Assembly (NCBI GenBank): GCA_016713105.1
Contig: JADJPS010000018.1
Coordinates: 248,001 to 312,000, forward strand
Direction: 5' to 3'
DNA length: 64,000 nucleotides
From: Devosia sp.
Lineage (GTDB): Bacteria > Pseudomonadota > Alphaproteobacteria > Rhizobiales > Devosiaceae
A program made the translations under genes and the position numbers. This document shows, piece by piece, positions 54,566 through 63,469 of the stretch. Position 1 is the stretch's first letter. Each line of letters begins with the position of its first letter. The notes under the pieces were generated by a model. The model was not told the origin of the DNA and ran no database searches. It saw only the letters and a program-made list of their open reading frames with translations.

Positions 54566-55585
54566 CTATTTCCTCGCGCGTGAGCGGAGTTCTCTGAGCA
54601 GCGGGACCTTGTCGGGGTCCTCGAGCACTGCGTTCATGGTGACCGAGATGATGAAGACCAGCCCGATGAAGAAGCGCGTCCAGAAGCCCTGGACGCCGCT
54701 GGCGACGAGGCCGGCCTCGATGATGGCGACGATCAGCGAGCCGAACACCGTGCCCGCCACCTTGCCCGAGCCGCCGAAGATCGAAGTGCCGCCGATGAAT
54801 ACCGCGGCGACCACGATCAGCAGGTACCCCATGCCGGCATTGGAGAAATACGTCGTGGTCTCGAGCGTCAGGAACACCCCGGCCAGCGCCGAGAGCGTCC
54901 CCATCAGCGTGAACAGCTTGATCTTCTCGCGATCGATCGAGATGCCGACCACCTTGGCGACCTTGATGCTGTCGCCGATGAACAGCAGGTTCTCGCCGAA
55001 CCGGTGCCGGTTGAGGATCAGCCAGATCAGCACCGCGATGGCGATCGCCCAGACGAACTGCACCGGAAACACCCCGATGCGTCCGGCAAAGACCTGGTGG
55101 ATCAGGTCGCCCTTGATGTCGGGAATGGCCAGCGAGGCGCCGTTCGACACCACCGTCACCAGCCCGCCCCACAGGAACAGCATGGCGAGCGTCGCGATCA
55201 GCGAGGGAATGCCGAGCTTGGTGATCACCAGCCCGTTTACCCAGCCCATTGCAGTCCCGGTCGCCAGCGCCGCGATCAGGGCCAGCCAGGTCTGGTCATG
55301 GTCCTGGTAGAGCATGCAGAACACGTAGCTCGCCATGGCGACGACCGAGGGGAACGAGAGATCCATCTCGCCCGCGACCACCACCAGCGTCAGCCCCAGC
55401 GCGATCAGCATCGGCGGCGGCACCGTCGCCATGAAGCTCATGTAGACGCGAAAGCCCATGAAGGCCCGCGGCGCCGTGAGCATGAACACCAGGATCAGCA
55501 GCGCCAGCACCAGCGCGATCGCGGTGCCTTCGATCTTGAAGAAGCCGGCGATCGGGTTGTCGCGCGACGGGGGGGCCTGGCTCAT
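54566..55585 (-). CDS. Ribose-type ABC transporter permease
   Basis: The protein has 339 residues and about ten membrane helices. VVAGEMDLSFPSVVAMASYV, FIGDSIKVAKVVGISIDREKIKLFTLMG and VFIGGTSIFGGSGKVAGTVFG are the RbsC-family blocks. ATG 55585 overlaps the RraA stop. With a single-domain ATPase and one permease gene, the transporter would be a homodimeric channel with an ATPase dimer, FrcBCA-like. Confidence 0.92.
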   Translation of the reverse strand: MSQAPPSRDNPIAGFFKIEGTAIALVLALLILVFMLTAPRAFMGFRVYMSFMATVPPPMLIALGLTLVVVAGEMDLSFPSVVAMASYVFCMLYQDHDQTWLALIAALATGTAMGWVNGLVITKLGIPSLIATLAMLFLWGGLVTVVSNGASLAIPDIKGDLIHQVFAGRIGVFPVQFVWAIAIAVLIWLILNRHRFGENLLFIGDSIKVAKVVGISIDREKIKLFTLMGTLSALAGVFLTLETTTYFSNAGMGYLLIVVAAVFIGGTSIFGGSGKVAGTVFGSLIVAIIEAGLVASGVQGFWTRFFIGLVFIISVTMNAVLEDPDKVPLLRELRSRARK

Positions 55586-56271
55586 CAGAGCACCCCGTAC
55601 TTGGCGTAGACATCGCGCAGGTAGCCGCCTTCGCGCAGCTCGCGGATCGAGTGGTGCTCGCCATTGACCTTGTCGAAGGCGATCTTCAGCACCTCGGCCT
55701 CGATCGCCTGCGGGATCACCACCACCCCGTCGGCATCGCCGAACACCAGGTCGCCGTGCGCCACCCGCACCCCGTCGCAGATCACCGGCACGTCGACCGC
55801 CTGGATCTGCCCGCGCCCCTTGCTGTCGAGCGGCGCGATGCCGCCGTGGAACACCGGCAGCTGCAGCCGGCGGATCTCGACAATGTCCCGCACGAAGCCG
55901 TCGGTGACGCAGCCGGCCGCCCCGCGCGCCGTCGACGCGGTCGACAGCAGGCTGCCCCACGGTGCGATGCGCGACGAGCCGCCGGTCGCGAGCACCGCGA
56001 CATCGCCCGGCTTCAGGTCGTCGATCAGCGCGATCTCGAGTTCGTACGGGTTGACCCCCGGCTCGACCGAGGCCGTCTCCATGTAGATGCCGGTGCGGGC
56101 CCGGCCGCACATCCTCAGCGCCTCGTCGAGCGGCCGGGTCCGCGGCGAGAAGGCCTGGTTGGTGACCCCGACGGCATCGAGCGCATCGGACAGCACGGCC
56201 GTGAACAGCTGGTCCCGGTTCTCGGGCAGCGGGGCGTTCTGGCGCGACTTGATGGGAAGGTGAGCGGACAT
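55585..56271 (-). CDS. RraA-like aldolase/decarboxylase family protein
   Basis: The protein has 228 residues. FTAVLSDALDAVGVTNQAF, DDLKPGDVAVLATGGSSRIAPWG, GFVRDIVEIRRLQLPVF and GDLVFGDADGVVVIPQAIE are the conserved blocks of the fold. It is a distant paralogue of 43324-44001. Following an IlvD/Edd dehydratase it is a plausible aldolase for the resulting 2-keto-3-deoxy acid. ATG 56271 lies 11 bases after the dehydratase stop. Confidence 0.87.
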   Translation of the reverse strand: MSAHLPIKSRQNAPLPENRDQLFTAVLSDALDAVGVTNQAFSPRTRPLDEALRMCGRARTGIYMETASVEPGVNPYELEIALIDDLKPGDVAVLATGGSSRIAPWGSLLSTASTARGAAGCVTDGFVRDIVEIRRLQLPVFHGGIAPLDSKGRGQIQAVDVPVICDGVRVAHGDLVFGDADGVVVIPQAIEAEVLKIAFDKVNGEHHSIRELREGGYLRDVYAKYGVL

Positions 56272-56282
56272 GTCGCCTCTGG

Positions 56283-58076
56283 CTAGAAAGACACTTTGGA
56301 TGGGGGCGTGCCGCTCTTGCCGGCGAGGAAGTCGAAATCGACTCCCTGGTCGGCCTGCGTCACGTGGTCGATGAAGAGCTTGCCGTAGCCGCGGTCATGC
56401 GCCGGCGCCGGCGGCACCCAGGCGACGCGGCGCGCCGCCAGTTCCGCCTCGCTCACTTCCAGATCGAGCCGGCGGTTGGCCGCATCGATACGGATCATGT
56501 CGCCGGTCCTGACCAGCGCCAGCGGCCCGCCGATCGCCGCCTCCGGCGCGACATGCAGCAGCACCGTGCCGTAGGCCGTGCCGCTCATCCGCGCGTCCGA
56601 GATCCGCACCATGTCGGTGACGCCCTGCTCGAGCAGCTTCTTGGGCAACGCCATGCTGCCGATCTCGGGCATGCCCGGATAGCCGCGCGGCCCGACATTC
56701 TGCAGCACCAGGATGCTGTCGGCGTCGACCTCGAGGTCGGGATCGTCGAGCCGCGCCCGGAAGTCGTCGGCGTCGCTGAACACCACGGCCTTGCCGCGAT
56801 GCTGCATCAGGCGCGGCGTCGCCGCCGAGGGCTTGATGATTGCGCCGTTGGGCGCAAGGTTCCCCTTGAGCACCATGATGCCGCCCTGCTCGGTCAGCGG
56901 CCTGTCGCGCGGCCGGATCACGTCGTCGTCGTAGCTCACCGCATTGGCGATGCGCTCGCCGATCGTGCCGCCCTCGACCGCCGGGGCCTCGAGCCTGAGC
57001 TTCTCGGAAATCCGCTGCATCACCACCGGCAGCCCGCCCGCCTCGAAGAACTCCTCCATCAGGAAGCGTCCCGACGGCTTGAGGTCGACCAGCGTCGGCA
57101 CGTCGCGCCCCAGCGCGTCCCAGTCCTCGAGGCTGAACTCGACGCCCAGCCGCCCGGCGAGCGCCAACAGGTGCACCACCGCATTGGTCGAGCCGCCGAT
57201 CGCCCGTTGGCCTTGACCCCGTTCTCGAACGCGGCCCGGTTGAGGATCTGCGAGATCGTGATCCCCTGCTTCACCAGCTCGACGATTCGCGCCCCGCTCC
57301 GTTCGGCCAGCACCGCGCGCCGGCTGTCGGCGGCCGGGATCGAGCCGTTCATCGGCAGCGCGATGCCCATCGCCTCGCCCAGCGGGAGGCCATGGTCGAG
57401 CGGTGCCCATGGTCATGCACGAGCCGGCCGAGCGGCTCATCGCCGCCTCCGCGTCGCCCAGCTCTTGCTTGCTCAGCAGTCCGGTGCGGTATTCCTCGTC
57501 GAGCCGGAACACGTCGGTGCCCGAGCCCAGTTCGCGGCCCCGGAACCGGCCGTTCAGCATCGGCCCGCCCGAAACCAGGATCGTCGGGATGTCGCAGCTC
57601 GCCGCGCCCATCAGCAGCGCCGGCGTGGTCTTGTCGCAGCCGGCGAGCAGCACCACCCCGTCGATCGGGTTGGCGCGGATCGTCTCCTCGACATCCATGG
57701 CGACGAGATTGCGGAACATCATGGTCGTCGGCCGCATCAGCGGCTCGCCCAGGCTCATCACCGGGAACTCGAGCGGAAAGCCGCCGGCCATCAGCACGCC
57801 GCGCTTGACGTGCTCGGCGAGGTCCCTCAGGTGCCGGTTGCAGCTCGTCAGCTCCGACCAGGTGTTGCAGATGCCGATCACCGGGCGGCCATCGAACAGC
57901 TCGGGCGAAAAGCCCTGGCTCTTCATCCAGCTGCGCGGAATGAAGCCGTACTTGCCCTCCCGCGCGAACCACTCGGCGCTGCGGAACGGCCCCGGCTCAG
58001 CTGGCGCGGCAGCTCCTTCCGGACCGGCCGATCTATCCCGCAATCGACGTTCAGCATCGTGACCATTGTCGGACAT
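56283..58076 (-). CDS. IlvD/Edd-family sugar acid dehydratase, frameshifted as read
   Basis: ATG 58076 begins MSDNGHDAERR. The [Fe-S] dehydratase blocks are GICNTWSELTSCNRHL, LLAGCDKTTPALLMGAASC and GSCMTMGT; the C-terminal half contains AIGGSTNAVVHLLAL, PRGYPGMPEIG and SDARMSGTAYGTVLLHVAPEA. Between about 57415 and 57200 three single bases appear to be missing, so the stretch STMAS...MGIALPMNGSIPA...ENGVKANG is read in other frames and the original frame then resumes. The type is closest to L-arabonate/xylonate dehydratases. It opens the operon 26 bases downstream of a LacI operator. Confidence 0.85.
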   Translation of the reverse strand: MSDNGHDAERRLRDRSAGPEGAAAPAEPGPFRSAEWFAREGKYGFIPRSWMKSQGFSPELFDGRPVIGICNTWSELTSCNRHLRDLAEHVKRGVLMAGGFPLEFPVMSLGEPLMRPTTMMFRNLVAMDVEETIRANPIDGVVLLAGCDKTTPALLMGAASCDIPTILVSGGPMLNGRFRGRELGSGTDVFRLDEEYRTGLLSKQELGDAEAAMSRSAGSCMTMGTARPWPPAGRGDGHRAADERLDPGRRQPARGAGRTERGANRRAGEAGDHDLADPQPGRVRERGQGQRAIGGSTNAVVHLLALAGRLGVEFSLEDWDALGRDVPTLVDLKPSGRFLMEEFFEAGGLPVVMQRISEKLRLEAPAVEGGTIGERIANAVSYDDDVIRPRDRPLTEQGGIMVLKGNLAPNGAIIKPSAATPRLMQHRGKAVVFSDADDFRARLDDPDLEVDADSILVLQNVGPRGYPGMPEIGSMALPKKLLEQGVTDMVRISDARMSGTAYGTVLLHVAPEAAIGGPLALVRTGDMIRIDAANRRLDLEVSEAELAARRVAWVPPAPAHDRGYGKLFIDHVTQADQGVDFDFLAGKSGTPPSKVSF

Positions 58077-58101
58077 AAGCGTGTTCCCCTCACGGCGGAC
58101 G

Positions 58102-58119
58102 ACATGTAACGTTAAATGT
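58102..58119. promoter_or_regulatory. LacI-type operator before dehydratase gene
   Basis: ACAT-G-TAACGTTA-A-ATGT is an 18-bp inverted repeat with one mismatched pair and a central CG, the usual form of LacI/PurR/GalR operators. It is 26 bases upstream of the dehydratase ATG and 45 bases after the lacI stop. The right half CGTTAAATG recurs at 59239-59247. Confidence 0.8.
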
Positions 58120-58164
58120 GATCGGCGCGCAAGATGGTTTCGCGGCCTCCGAAAGTCGTATCTG

Positions 58165-59205
58165 TCAGGTGGTCTCGCCGGCGTCGAAATGCACCGGCAG
58201 CACGTGGTCCTGCCGCGCGAAGGCACCGTCCTTGAGCCGTGCCAGCATGGCGTGGCCGGCCCGCTCGCCCAGCTGGTAGGCGGCCGACACCACCGTGGTC
58301 AGGCGCGGCCGCGAGTAGCGGTGCGCCTCGAAGCCGTTGAACCCGATCACCCTGACGTCCGCGGGCACGCTCACCCCGCGATCGAGCAGCAGCAGCATCG
58401 CCGCCGTCGCGATCGGGTCGTTGGCGCCGATCACCGCCCCTGGCGGCGCGTGTCCTGAAAGGTGCCGGGCCACCGCGCTCTGCACGTCGGCGAACGATTC
58501 GCTTGCCGATTCGAGCAGCGTCAGCCGCGCCGCACCGCCGCTCGCCGCGAGGCTGTCGCGCACGCCCGCGACGCGGTTCTCGATCGCCGGCCAGTGCTGG
58601 CGCGGCACGATCATCAGCAGATCCTCGACCCGGCGGGCCAGCAGGTGGTCCGCGACCAGCCGGCCGCCGCCGCGGTCATCCTGCCTGACCGTGCAGATAT
58701 CCGGGCCTGGCGCCGCGATCTCCTCCTGGAACACCACCACCGGCTGGTCCAGTTCGCTCAGCTGCCGGATCGCGTTCCTTCGCTCCGCCGGATTGCCCGA
58801 GATCATCGCACAAAAGCCCGCGACCTCGAAATTGCGCATGATCATCGAGTGGGCCAGCGCCGCTTCGGGCATGCCCTGGATGGTCAGCGTGTAGTCGGCG
58901 CCGTTGAGCACATTGGCGAGCCCCGCCACCACCTGGCAGGTGAAGAAGTCGGCAAGGAAGGCCGGCGACTCGTCGACGATCACCATGCCGATCGAGCGCT
59001 GCTCGGCGACCCTGAGGTTCCGCGCATTGGCCTGCCGGCGGTAGCCGAGCCGCTCGATCTCCCGCTCGACCCGCTTCTTGGTCGCCTGGCTGACGAACTG
59101 CAGGCGGCCATTGAGCACGTTCGACACCGTCATCGGCGACACCTCGGCGGCCCTCGCGACGTCCTTGATCGTCGCCCTGGCCCTGCGCTCGCTGCTCCCG
59201 CCCAT
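58165..59205 (-). CDS. LacI-family transcriptional regulator
   Basis: The protein has 346 residues from ATG 59205; a TTG at 59223 is an in-frame alternative. The HTH is ATIKDVARAAEVSPMTVSNVLNGRLQFVSQATKKRV, with hinge helix YRRQANARNLRVAEQRSIGMVI. The sugar-binding domain follows (FAGFCAMISG-like region, GANDPIATAAMLLLLDRGVSVPADVRVIGFNGFE). It lies upstream of the catabolic operon on the same strand and between two similar operators, so it very probably represses that operon, itself and the divergent SDR gene until inducer binds. Confidence 0.93.
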   Translation of the reverse strand: MGGSSERRARATIKDVARAAEVSPMTVSNVLNGRLQFVSQATKKRVEREIERLGYRRQANARNLRVAEQRSIGMVIVDESPAFLADFFTCQVVAGLANVLNGADYTLTIQGMPEAALAHSMIMRNFEVAGFCAMISGNPAERRNAIRQLSELDQPVVVFQEEIAAPGPDICTVRQDDRGGGRLVADHLLARRVEDLLMIVPRQHWPAIENRVAGVRDSLAASGGAARLTLLESASESFADVQSAVARHLSGHAPPGAVIGANDPIATAAMLLLLDRGVSVPADVRVIGFNGFEAHRYSRPRLTTVVSAAYQLGERAGHAMLARLKDGAFARQDHVLPVHFDAGETT

Positions 59206-59231
59206 CTGCCCCTCGACCGTCAACGACTTCG

Positions 59232-59247
59232 CATATATCGTTAAATG
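59232..59247. promoter_or_regulatory. Second LacI-type operator, between lacI and SDR
   Basis: CATATATCGTTAAATG contains the nine bases CGTTAAATG identical to the operator at 58102-58119 and a partly symmetric left half. It lies 27 bases before the LacI ATG and 32 bases before the SDR start on the other strand, so it could govern both. Confidence 0.7.
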
Positions 59248-59278
59248 GATATCCTTGCCAATCCGCCGGAGCCGAATC

Positions 59279-60035
59279 GTGTCCGCCTACGCAACCTACC
59301 CCAGCCTCGCCGCCAGGAATGTATTCATCACCGGCGGCGCCACCGGCATCGGGGCGTCCCTCGTCGCCCATTTCGCCGCCCAGGGGTCGCGCGTCGGCTT
59401 CATCGACATCGACGACGGCGCCGCCGCCGCGCTGGTCGCCGGCACGTCGGGCGACGTCACCTACACCCATTGCGATGTCCGCGACATCGCCGCCCTCAAG
59501 GCCGCCATCGCCGCCTTCGAGGGGCCGGCCGGCCATGTCGACGTCCTGGTCAACAACGCCGCCCGCGACGACCGTCACGCCGCCGAGGACGTCGATGTCG
59601 CCTACTGGGACGACCGGCTCAACATCAACCTTCGCCCGCATTTCTTCGCCGCCCAGGCCGTCCGCGCCGGCATGGCCCGGCGCCGGCGGCGGCTCGATCG
59701 TCAATTTCGGCTCGGTGGTGGTGCAGATGGCCGCCGGCAACATGGTCGGCTACGTCACCGCCAAGGCCGGCGTCCAGGGGCTGACCCGCGCGCTCGCCCG
59801 CGATTTCGGCAAGGACCGCATCCGCGTCAACTGCCTCGTCCCGGGCTGGGTCATCACAGAGCGCCAGAAGGCCCTCTACTGGACCGAAAACAGCGAACGG
59901 GCCATCGCCGAAAAGCAGTGCATCCCTGACCCGCTCGAGCCGGCCGACCTCGCCCGCATGGCGCTCTTCCTCGCCGCCGACGACAGCCGCCACTGCACCG
60001 CCCAGAGCTTCATCGTCGACGGCGGCTGGGAGTAG
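59279..60035 (+). CDS. Short-chain dehydrogenase/reductase, frameshifted as read
   Basis: GTG 59279 is preceded by GGAG at good distance. The first frame has ARNVFITGGATGIGASLVAHF (cofactor motif), IDIDD after strand 2 and LVNNAARDDRH. Near 59685 one extra C shifts the frame, after which GGGSIVNFGSVVVQMA (catalytic Ser), YVTAKAGVQGL (Tyr-x3-Lys), NCLVPGWV and FIVDGGWE follow to TAG at 60035. Repaired length is about 251 residues. It probably oxidises a sugar or polyol and belongs to the LacI regulon by position. Confidence 0.83.
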
Positions 60036-60410
60036 CCGCGACGAGCCCTGGCCCCATCGCCCCATCGGGTCGCGCCGACGACACCAGTTCGGGGGTCCCC
60101 GCTGCCCAACCCATCGGTACCCGGTTCCAGGCGGCAGCCGTGGACGGCTGGCGGGGATCTCGGGGGCCGTCGGGTGCGCGGCGGGGGGGGTAAGCTTCGT
60201 CTTCAGCATCCATCCGGTTCGACCCCGGACAGGACCGGCGCGGCGACGGCCGACCTGTGCGGACTGACCGCACGGCTGGCCCCGCGCCGCTCCCGTCCAC
60301 GAGCAAACCCGGGGACAGGATGGCCACCGGAGGCTTCGCCATGCATTTTCGAATTCCATTTGACTTAATCCCGCCGCCGTTCCAGACTTGCCCTGTCTCG
60401 GAGGTGAGGC
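60036..60410. other. 375-bp non-coding stretch before ROK regulator
   Basis: No gene is supported. It contains a run of eight G at 60183-60190 and an AT-richer patch at 60345-60369. A TTGACT at 60360-60365 could be a -35 element, but no good -10 follows. GGAGGTGAGGC before the ATG at 60411 is the ribosome binding site. Confidence 0.5.
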
Positions 60411-61580
60411 ATGGAGCTCAAGGGGACGAACCAGGAGTTCGGGCGGCCGTACAACCGGCGCATCGTGCTCGAGTCCATTCGCCTCGACGGCCCCACGACG
60501 CGCGGCCGCATCGCCCGGAAGGTCGGGCTCACCGTGCAGACCGTCTCCACCATCATCCGCGAACTCGAGGACATGGGCCTTGTCCTGTCGGTGCGCGAGG
60601 AGCCCAAGGGCCGCGGCCTCCCCCCCGCTACGCTGAGGATCAATCCCGAGGGCGGCCACGCCATCGGCGTGCACCTCACCCCGCTCGGCGTTGACGCGGC
60701 CCTCATCAACCTCGCTGGCGACATCGTCGCGAGTGCCAGCCGCACCGCCCACCAGCCGGCTCCCGACGAGGCCTTCGCGCTCATCGCCGACTTGGTCGTC
60801 GAACTGCGCGCCGCCCGCCCGGAGGGCCGAATGCTCGGCATCGGCATGGCGCTGCCCGGCCCGTTCGACGTCGACTCGATGAGCTTCGTCGGCCCCACGA
60901 CCATGGCCGGCTGGGGCAATGTCGACCTCCGCCGACGGCTGGCGGATGCGACCGGCCTGCCCGCCTTCTTCGAGGCCGACATGGGCGCCGCCGCCCTAGG
61001 CGAACGCCTGTATGGTCGCGGCGCCGGGTTCGCCGAGTTCTACTACCTCTATTTCGGCGTCGGCCTCGGCGGCACCCTGGTGCACGACGGCGCACCGCTG
61101 CGCGGCGCCTGGGGCAATGCCGGCGAGATCGGCCACATCCCGCTGGTGCCCGATGGCGAACCCTGCCCCTGCGGCAATCGCGGCTGCCTCGAGCGCTACG
61201 TCTCGCTGGAGGCGCTGAGCCGGCGTCCCGCGGGCGTCGACGAGTCCGCCTGGGTCCGCTCGGTGGCCCCGCTGTTCCGGGCCGCGATCGTCACCATCGA
61301 GAACCTGTTCGATCCCGAGACGGTCATTCTCGGCGGCCTCGCCTCCGAGCGGCTGCTGAATGCGCTCGCCGCCGCCGCCGACGACCTGCCGAACTCGGTG
61401 TCCGCCCGTCGCGACCGCAAGGTGCCCCGCGTCATGGTTTCCGATGGCGGCCACCAGGCGGTGCTGCGCGGCGCCGCCGCCCTCGCCGTCGCCGGCGTGC
61501 TGTCGCCGCGCTTCGGCCAGATGCTGGCGTCCGCCACCGACAACCCGGCCGACAAACTGCTCAAGGGGCTTGCCGCATGA
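60411..61580 (+). CDS. ROK-family transcriptional regulator
   Basis: The protein has 389 residues. The N-terminal winged HTH is NRRIVLESIRLDGPTTRGRIARKVGLTVQTVSTIIRELEDMGLV. A sugar-kinase-like ROK domain follows with GIGMALPGPFD, YLYFGVGLGGTLVHDG and the zinc motif CPCGNRGCLE preceded by GEIGHIPL. Such NagC/XylR proteins are repressors that sense a sugar. It is coupled by ATGA overlap to the ATPase gene, indicating that it regulates this transporter. Confidence 0.93.
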   Translation: MELKGTNQEFGRPYNRRIVLESIRLDGPTTRGRIARKVGLTVQTVSTIIRELEDMGLVLSVREEPKGRGLPPATLRINPEGGHAIGVHLTPLGVDAALINLAGDIVASASRTAHQPAPDEAFALIADLVVELRAARPEGRMLGIGMALPGPFDVDSMSFVGPTTMAGWGNVDLRRRLADATGLPAFFEADMGAAALGERLYGRGAGFAEFYYLYFGVGLGGTLVHDGAPLRGAWGNAGEIGHIPLVPDGEPCPCGNRGCLERYVSLEALSRRPAGVDESAWVRSVAPLFRAAIVTIENLFDPETVILGGLASERLLNALAAAADDLPNSVSARRDRKVPRVMVSDGGHQAVLRGAAALAVAGVLSPRFGQMLASATDNPADKLLKGLAA

Positions 61581-62344
61581 CCCGTGAACCGCTGCTGGTC
61601 CTCGACAACATCACCAAGAAGTACGGCGCCATCGAAGCGCTGAAGGGCATCAGCTTTGCCATCGGCAAGGGCGAGGTGGTGGCGCTGCTCGGGGACAACG
61701 GCGCCGGCAAATCCACCCTGGTCAAGATCATCGCGGGTGGGCTCGAGCCCACCTCCGGCAGGATGCTGTTCGAAGGCCGCGAGTTCCTCGCTCGCACCCC
61801 CTCCGAGGCCAAGGCCGCCGGGATCGAGACCGTCTACCAGGACCTCTCGCTCGCCACCAATGTCGATGTGGTGGCCAATTTCTTCATGGGCCGCGAGCTG
61901 ACCCGACGCGTCTTCGGCGTCCCCGTTCTCGACGAGAAGGCCATGGAGGCCGTCGTCGCCGCGGCGCTGGCCAGCGCCGGCACCCGCATCCCGTCGCTGC
62001 GGACCAGGGTCGAGCACCTCTCGGGCGGCCAGCGCCAGGCCATCGAGCTCAACCGCTTCGTCCACTGGGGCGGCAAGCTCGTGCTCCTCGATGAACCGTT
62101 CGCGGCGCTCGGCGTCGAGCAGACCCGGCGCGGCCTCGACATGATCAAGCACGTGGCGAGCCAGGGCATCGGCGTCGTCATCATCACCCACATCATGCAG
62201 CAGGCCTTCCAGGTCGCCGACCGGATCGTGGTGATCCGCCAGGGCGTCGTCGCCGGCGATGTGGACAGCAGTCAAACCAGCCCCGATGCGGTGGTCAGGA
62301 TGATCACCGGGGAAACTCTCGCCGGCGCCGGACCGGCGGGCTGA
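61577..62344 (+). CDS. Ribose-type ABC transporter ATPase, single domain
   Basis: The protein has 255 residues. Walker A GDNGAGKSTLVKII, Q-loop VYQDLSLATN, signature LSGGQRQAIELNRFV, Walker B LVLLDEPFAALG and H-loop IITHIMQQAF are present. As with the ATPase at 52606-53382 only one domain is encoded (FrcA-like). The GGQRQAIELNR signature departs slightly from the usual QAIAIAR, but the catalytic Glu is kept. ATG 61577 overlaps the ROK stop. Confidence 0.92.
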   Translation: MTREPLLVLDNITKKYGAIEALKGISFAIGKGEVVALLGDNGAGKSTLVKIIAGGLEPTSGRMLFEGREFLARTPSEAKAAGIETVYQDLSLATNVDVVANFFMGRELTRRVFGVPVLDEKAMEAVVAAALASAGTRIPSLRTRVEHLSGGQRQAIELNRFVHWGGKLVLLDEPFAALGVEQTRRGLDMIKHVASQGIGVVIITHIMQQAFQVADRIVVIRQGVVAGDVDSSQTSPDAVVRMITGETLAGAGPAG

Positions 62345-62385
62345 GGGGACCGACGACAGGGTCCGGCCGAACAGGAGCGAACGAT

Positions 62386-63426
62386 ATGAAGCGAATACTT
62401 CTTTCCATCTTCGGTGTCCTCGCAGTGGCCCTCGCCCTGCTGGCGCCGGCCTACGCCCAGACCAAGGGCAAGGTCTACTACATGGTCCCGACCCTGCTCG
62501 ACGAGTTCCAGACCGGTTCGGTCTCGGCGCTCGAGATGTTCCTCAAGCAGGTCGGCTACGAGATGCAGACGCTGAACGCGGACAACAAGACCGACGTGCA
62601 GCAGTCCCAGATGAACGACGTCATCGCGCTCAAGCCCGCCGCGATCATTCTGGCCGCGGTCGACTTCAATGCGCTCAAGCCCTCGATCGAGGCGGCCATG
62701 GCCGCCGGCATCCCGGTCGTCGAGTTCGACCGCCAGATCACCTCGACGCCTTCGGCCTTCACCTCGGTCGCCGGCACCGTCGAGATCGGCTACGTCGCCG
62801 CTGCCGAAGTCGAAAAGCTCCTCACCTCCAAGTACGGCTCGGTGAAGGGCAAGATCCTGCAGGTCCTCGGCGATCCGGGCGATCCCTACACCCTCGATAT
62901 CCAGAAGGGTTTCGAGGAAAAGATGGCCGCCTTCCCCGATGTCAGGATCATCTCGCTGCCCGCCATGATGTGGGAAGCCAGCAATGCCGGTACCATCGTC
63001 GCCGATCAGCTGCTGGCAAATCCGGATATCGACCTGATCTTCAACCACGCCGCGCACCTGTCGGTCGCCGCCGCCGCGTCTCTGGAAGCGGCCGGCAAGC
63101 AGCCCGGCGACATCTTCATGCTCAGCTCCAACGGCGCTCCGGTCGGCCTCGACCTGATCAAGAAGGGCTGGATGCAGGTCGAAGTCGAACAGCCGCTCTA
63201 CGCCCAGGCCGCCGCCGTCGCCATGTTCATGGACAAGATCGTCAACAAGCAGGAAATCAAGGCCGGCGAGTATGACGTGCTCGGCCTGAAATCGACCGTG
63301 ACGATCGAAGCCTGGGGCCCCAACATCAAGATCCCCGGGGCCGCCATCACCATGGAGAACATCGACAACCCCGCCTTCTGGGGCAACCTCCAGCCGCCGA
63401 CCGACACCGTCACCTCGGTGCCGTGA
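62386..63426 (+). CDS. Periplasmic sugar-binding protein (ribose type)
   Basis: The protein has 346 residues from ATG 62386 (CAGGAGCGAACGAT before it). The signal peptide is RILLSIFGVLAVALALLAPAYA with cleavage before QTKGK. The mature part has KVYYMVPTLLDEFQTGSVSALEMFLKQVGYEMQTLNADNKTDVQQSQ and KPAAIILAAVDFNALKPSIEAA, typical of Peripla_BP_4, and a hinge region NHAAHLSVAAAASLEAAGKQPGD. It feeds the ATPase before it and the permease after it. Confidence 0.93.
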   Translation: MKRILLSIFGVLAVALALLAPAYAQTKGKVYYMVPTLLDEFQTGSVSALEMFLKQVGYEMQTLNADNKTDVQQSQMNDVIALKPAAIILAAVDFNALKPSIEAAMAAGIPVVEFDRQITSTPSAFTSVAGTVEIGYVAAAEVEKLLTSKYGSVKGKILQVLGDPGDPYTLDIQKGFEEKMAAFPDVRIISLPAMMWEASNAGTIVADQLLANPDIDLIFNHAAHLSVAAAASLEAAGKQPGDIFMLSSNGAPVGLDLIKKGWMQVEVEQPLYAQAAAVAMFMDKIVNKQEIKAGEYDVLGLKSTVTIEAWGPNIKIPGAAITMENIDNPAFWGNLQPPTDTVTSVP

Positions 63427-63469
63427 GCCGTCGCTCGTGATGACTTCGCCTTGCCCGGCTCTCTCCTCT

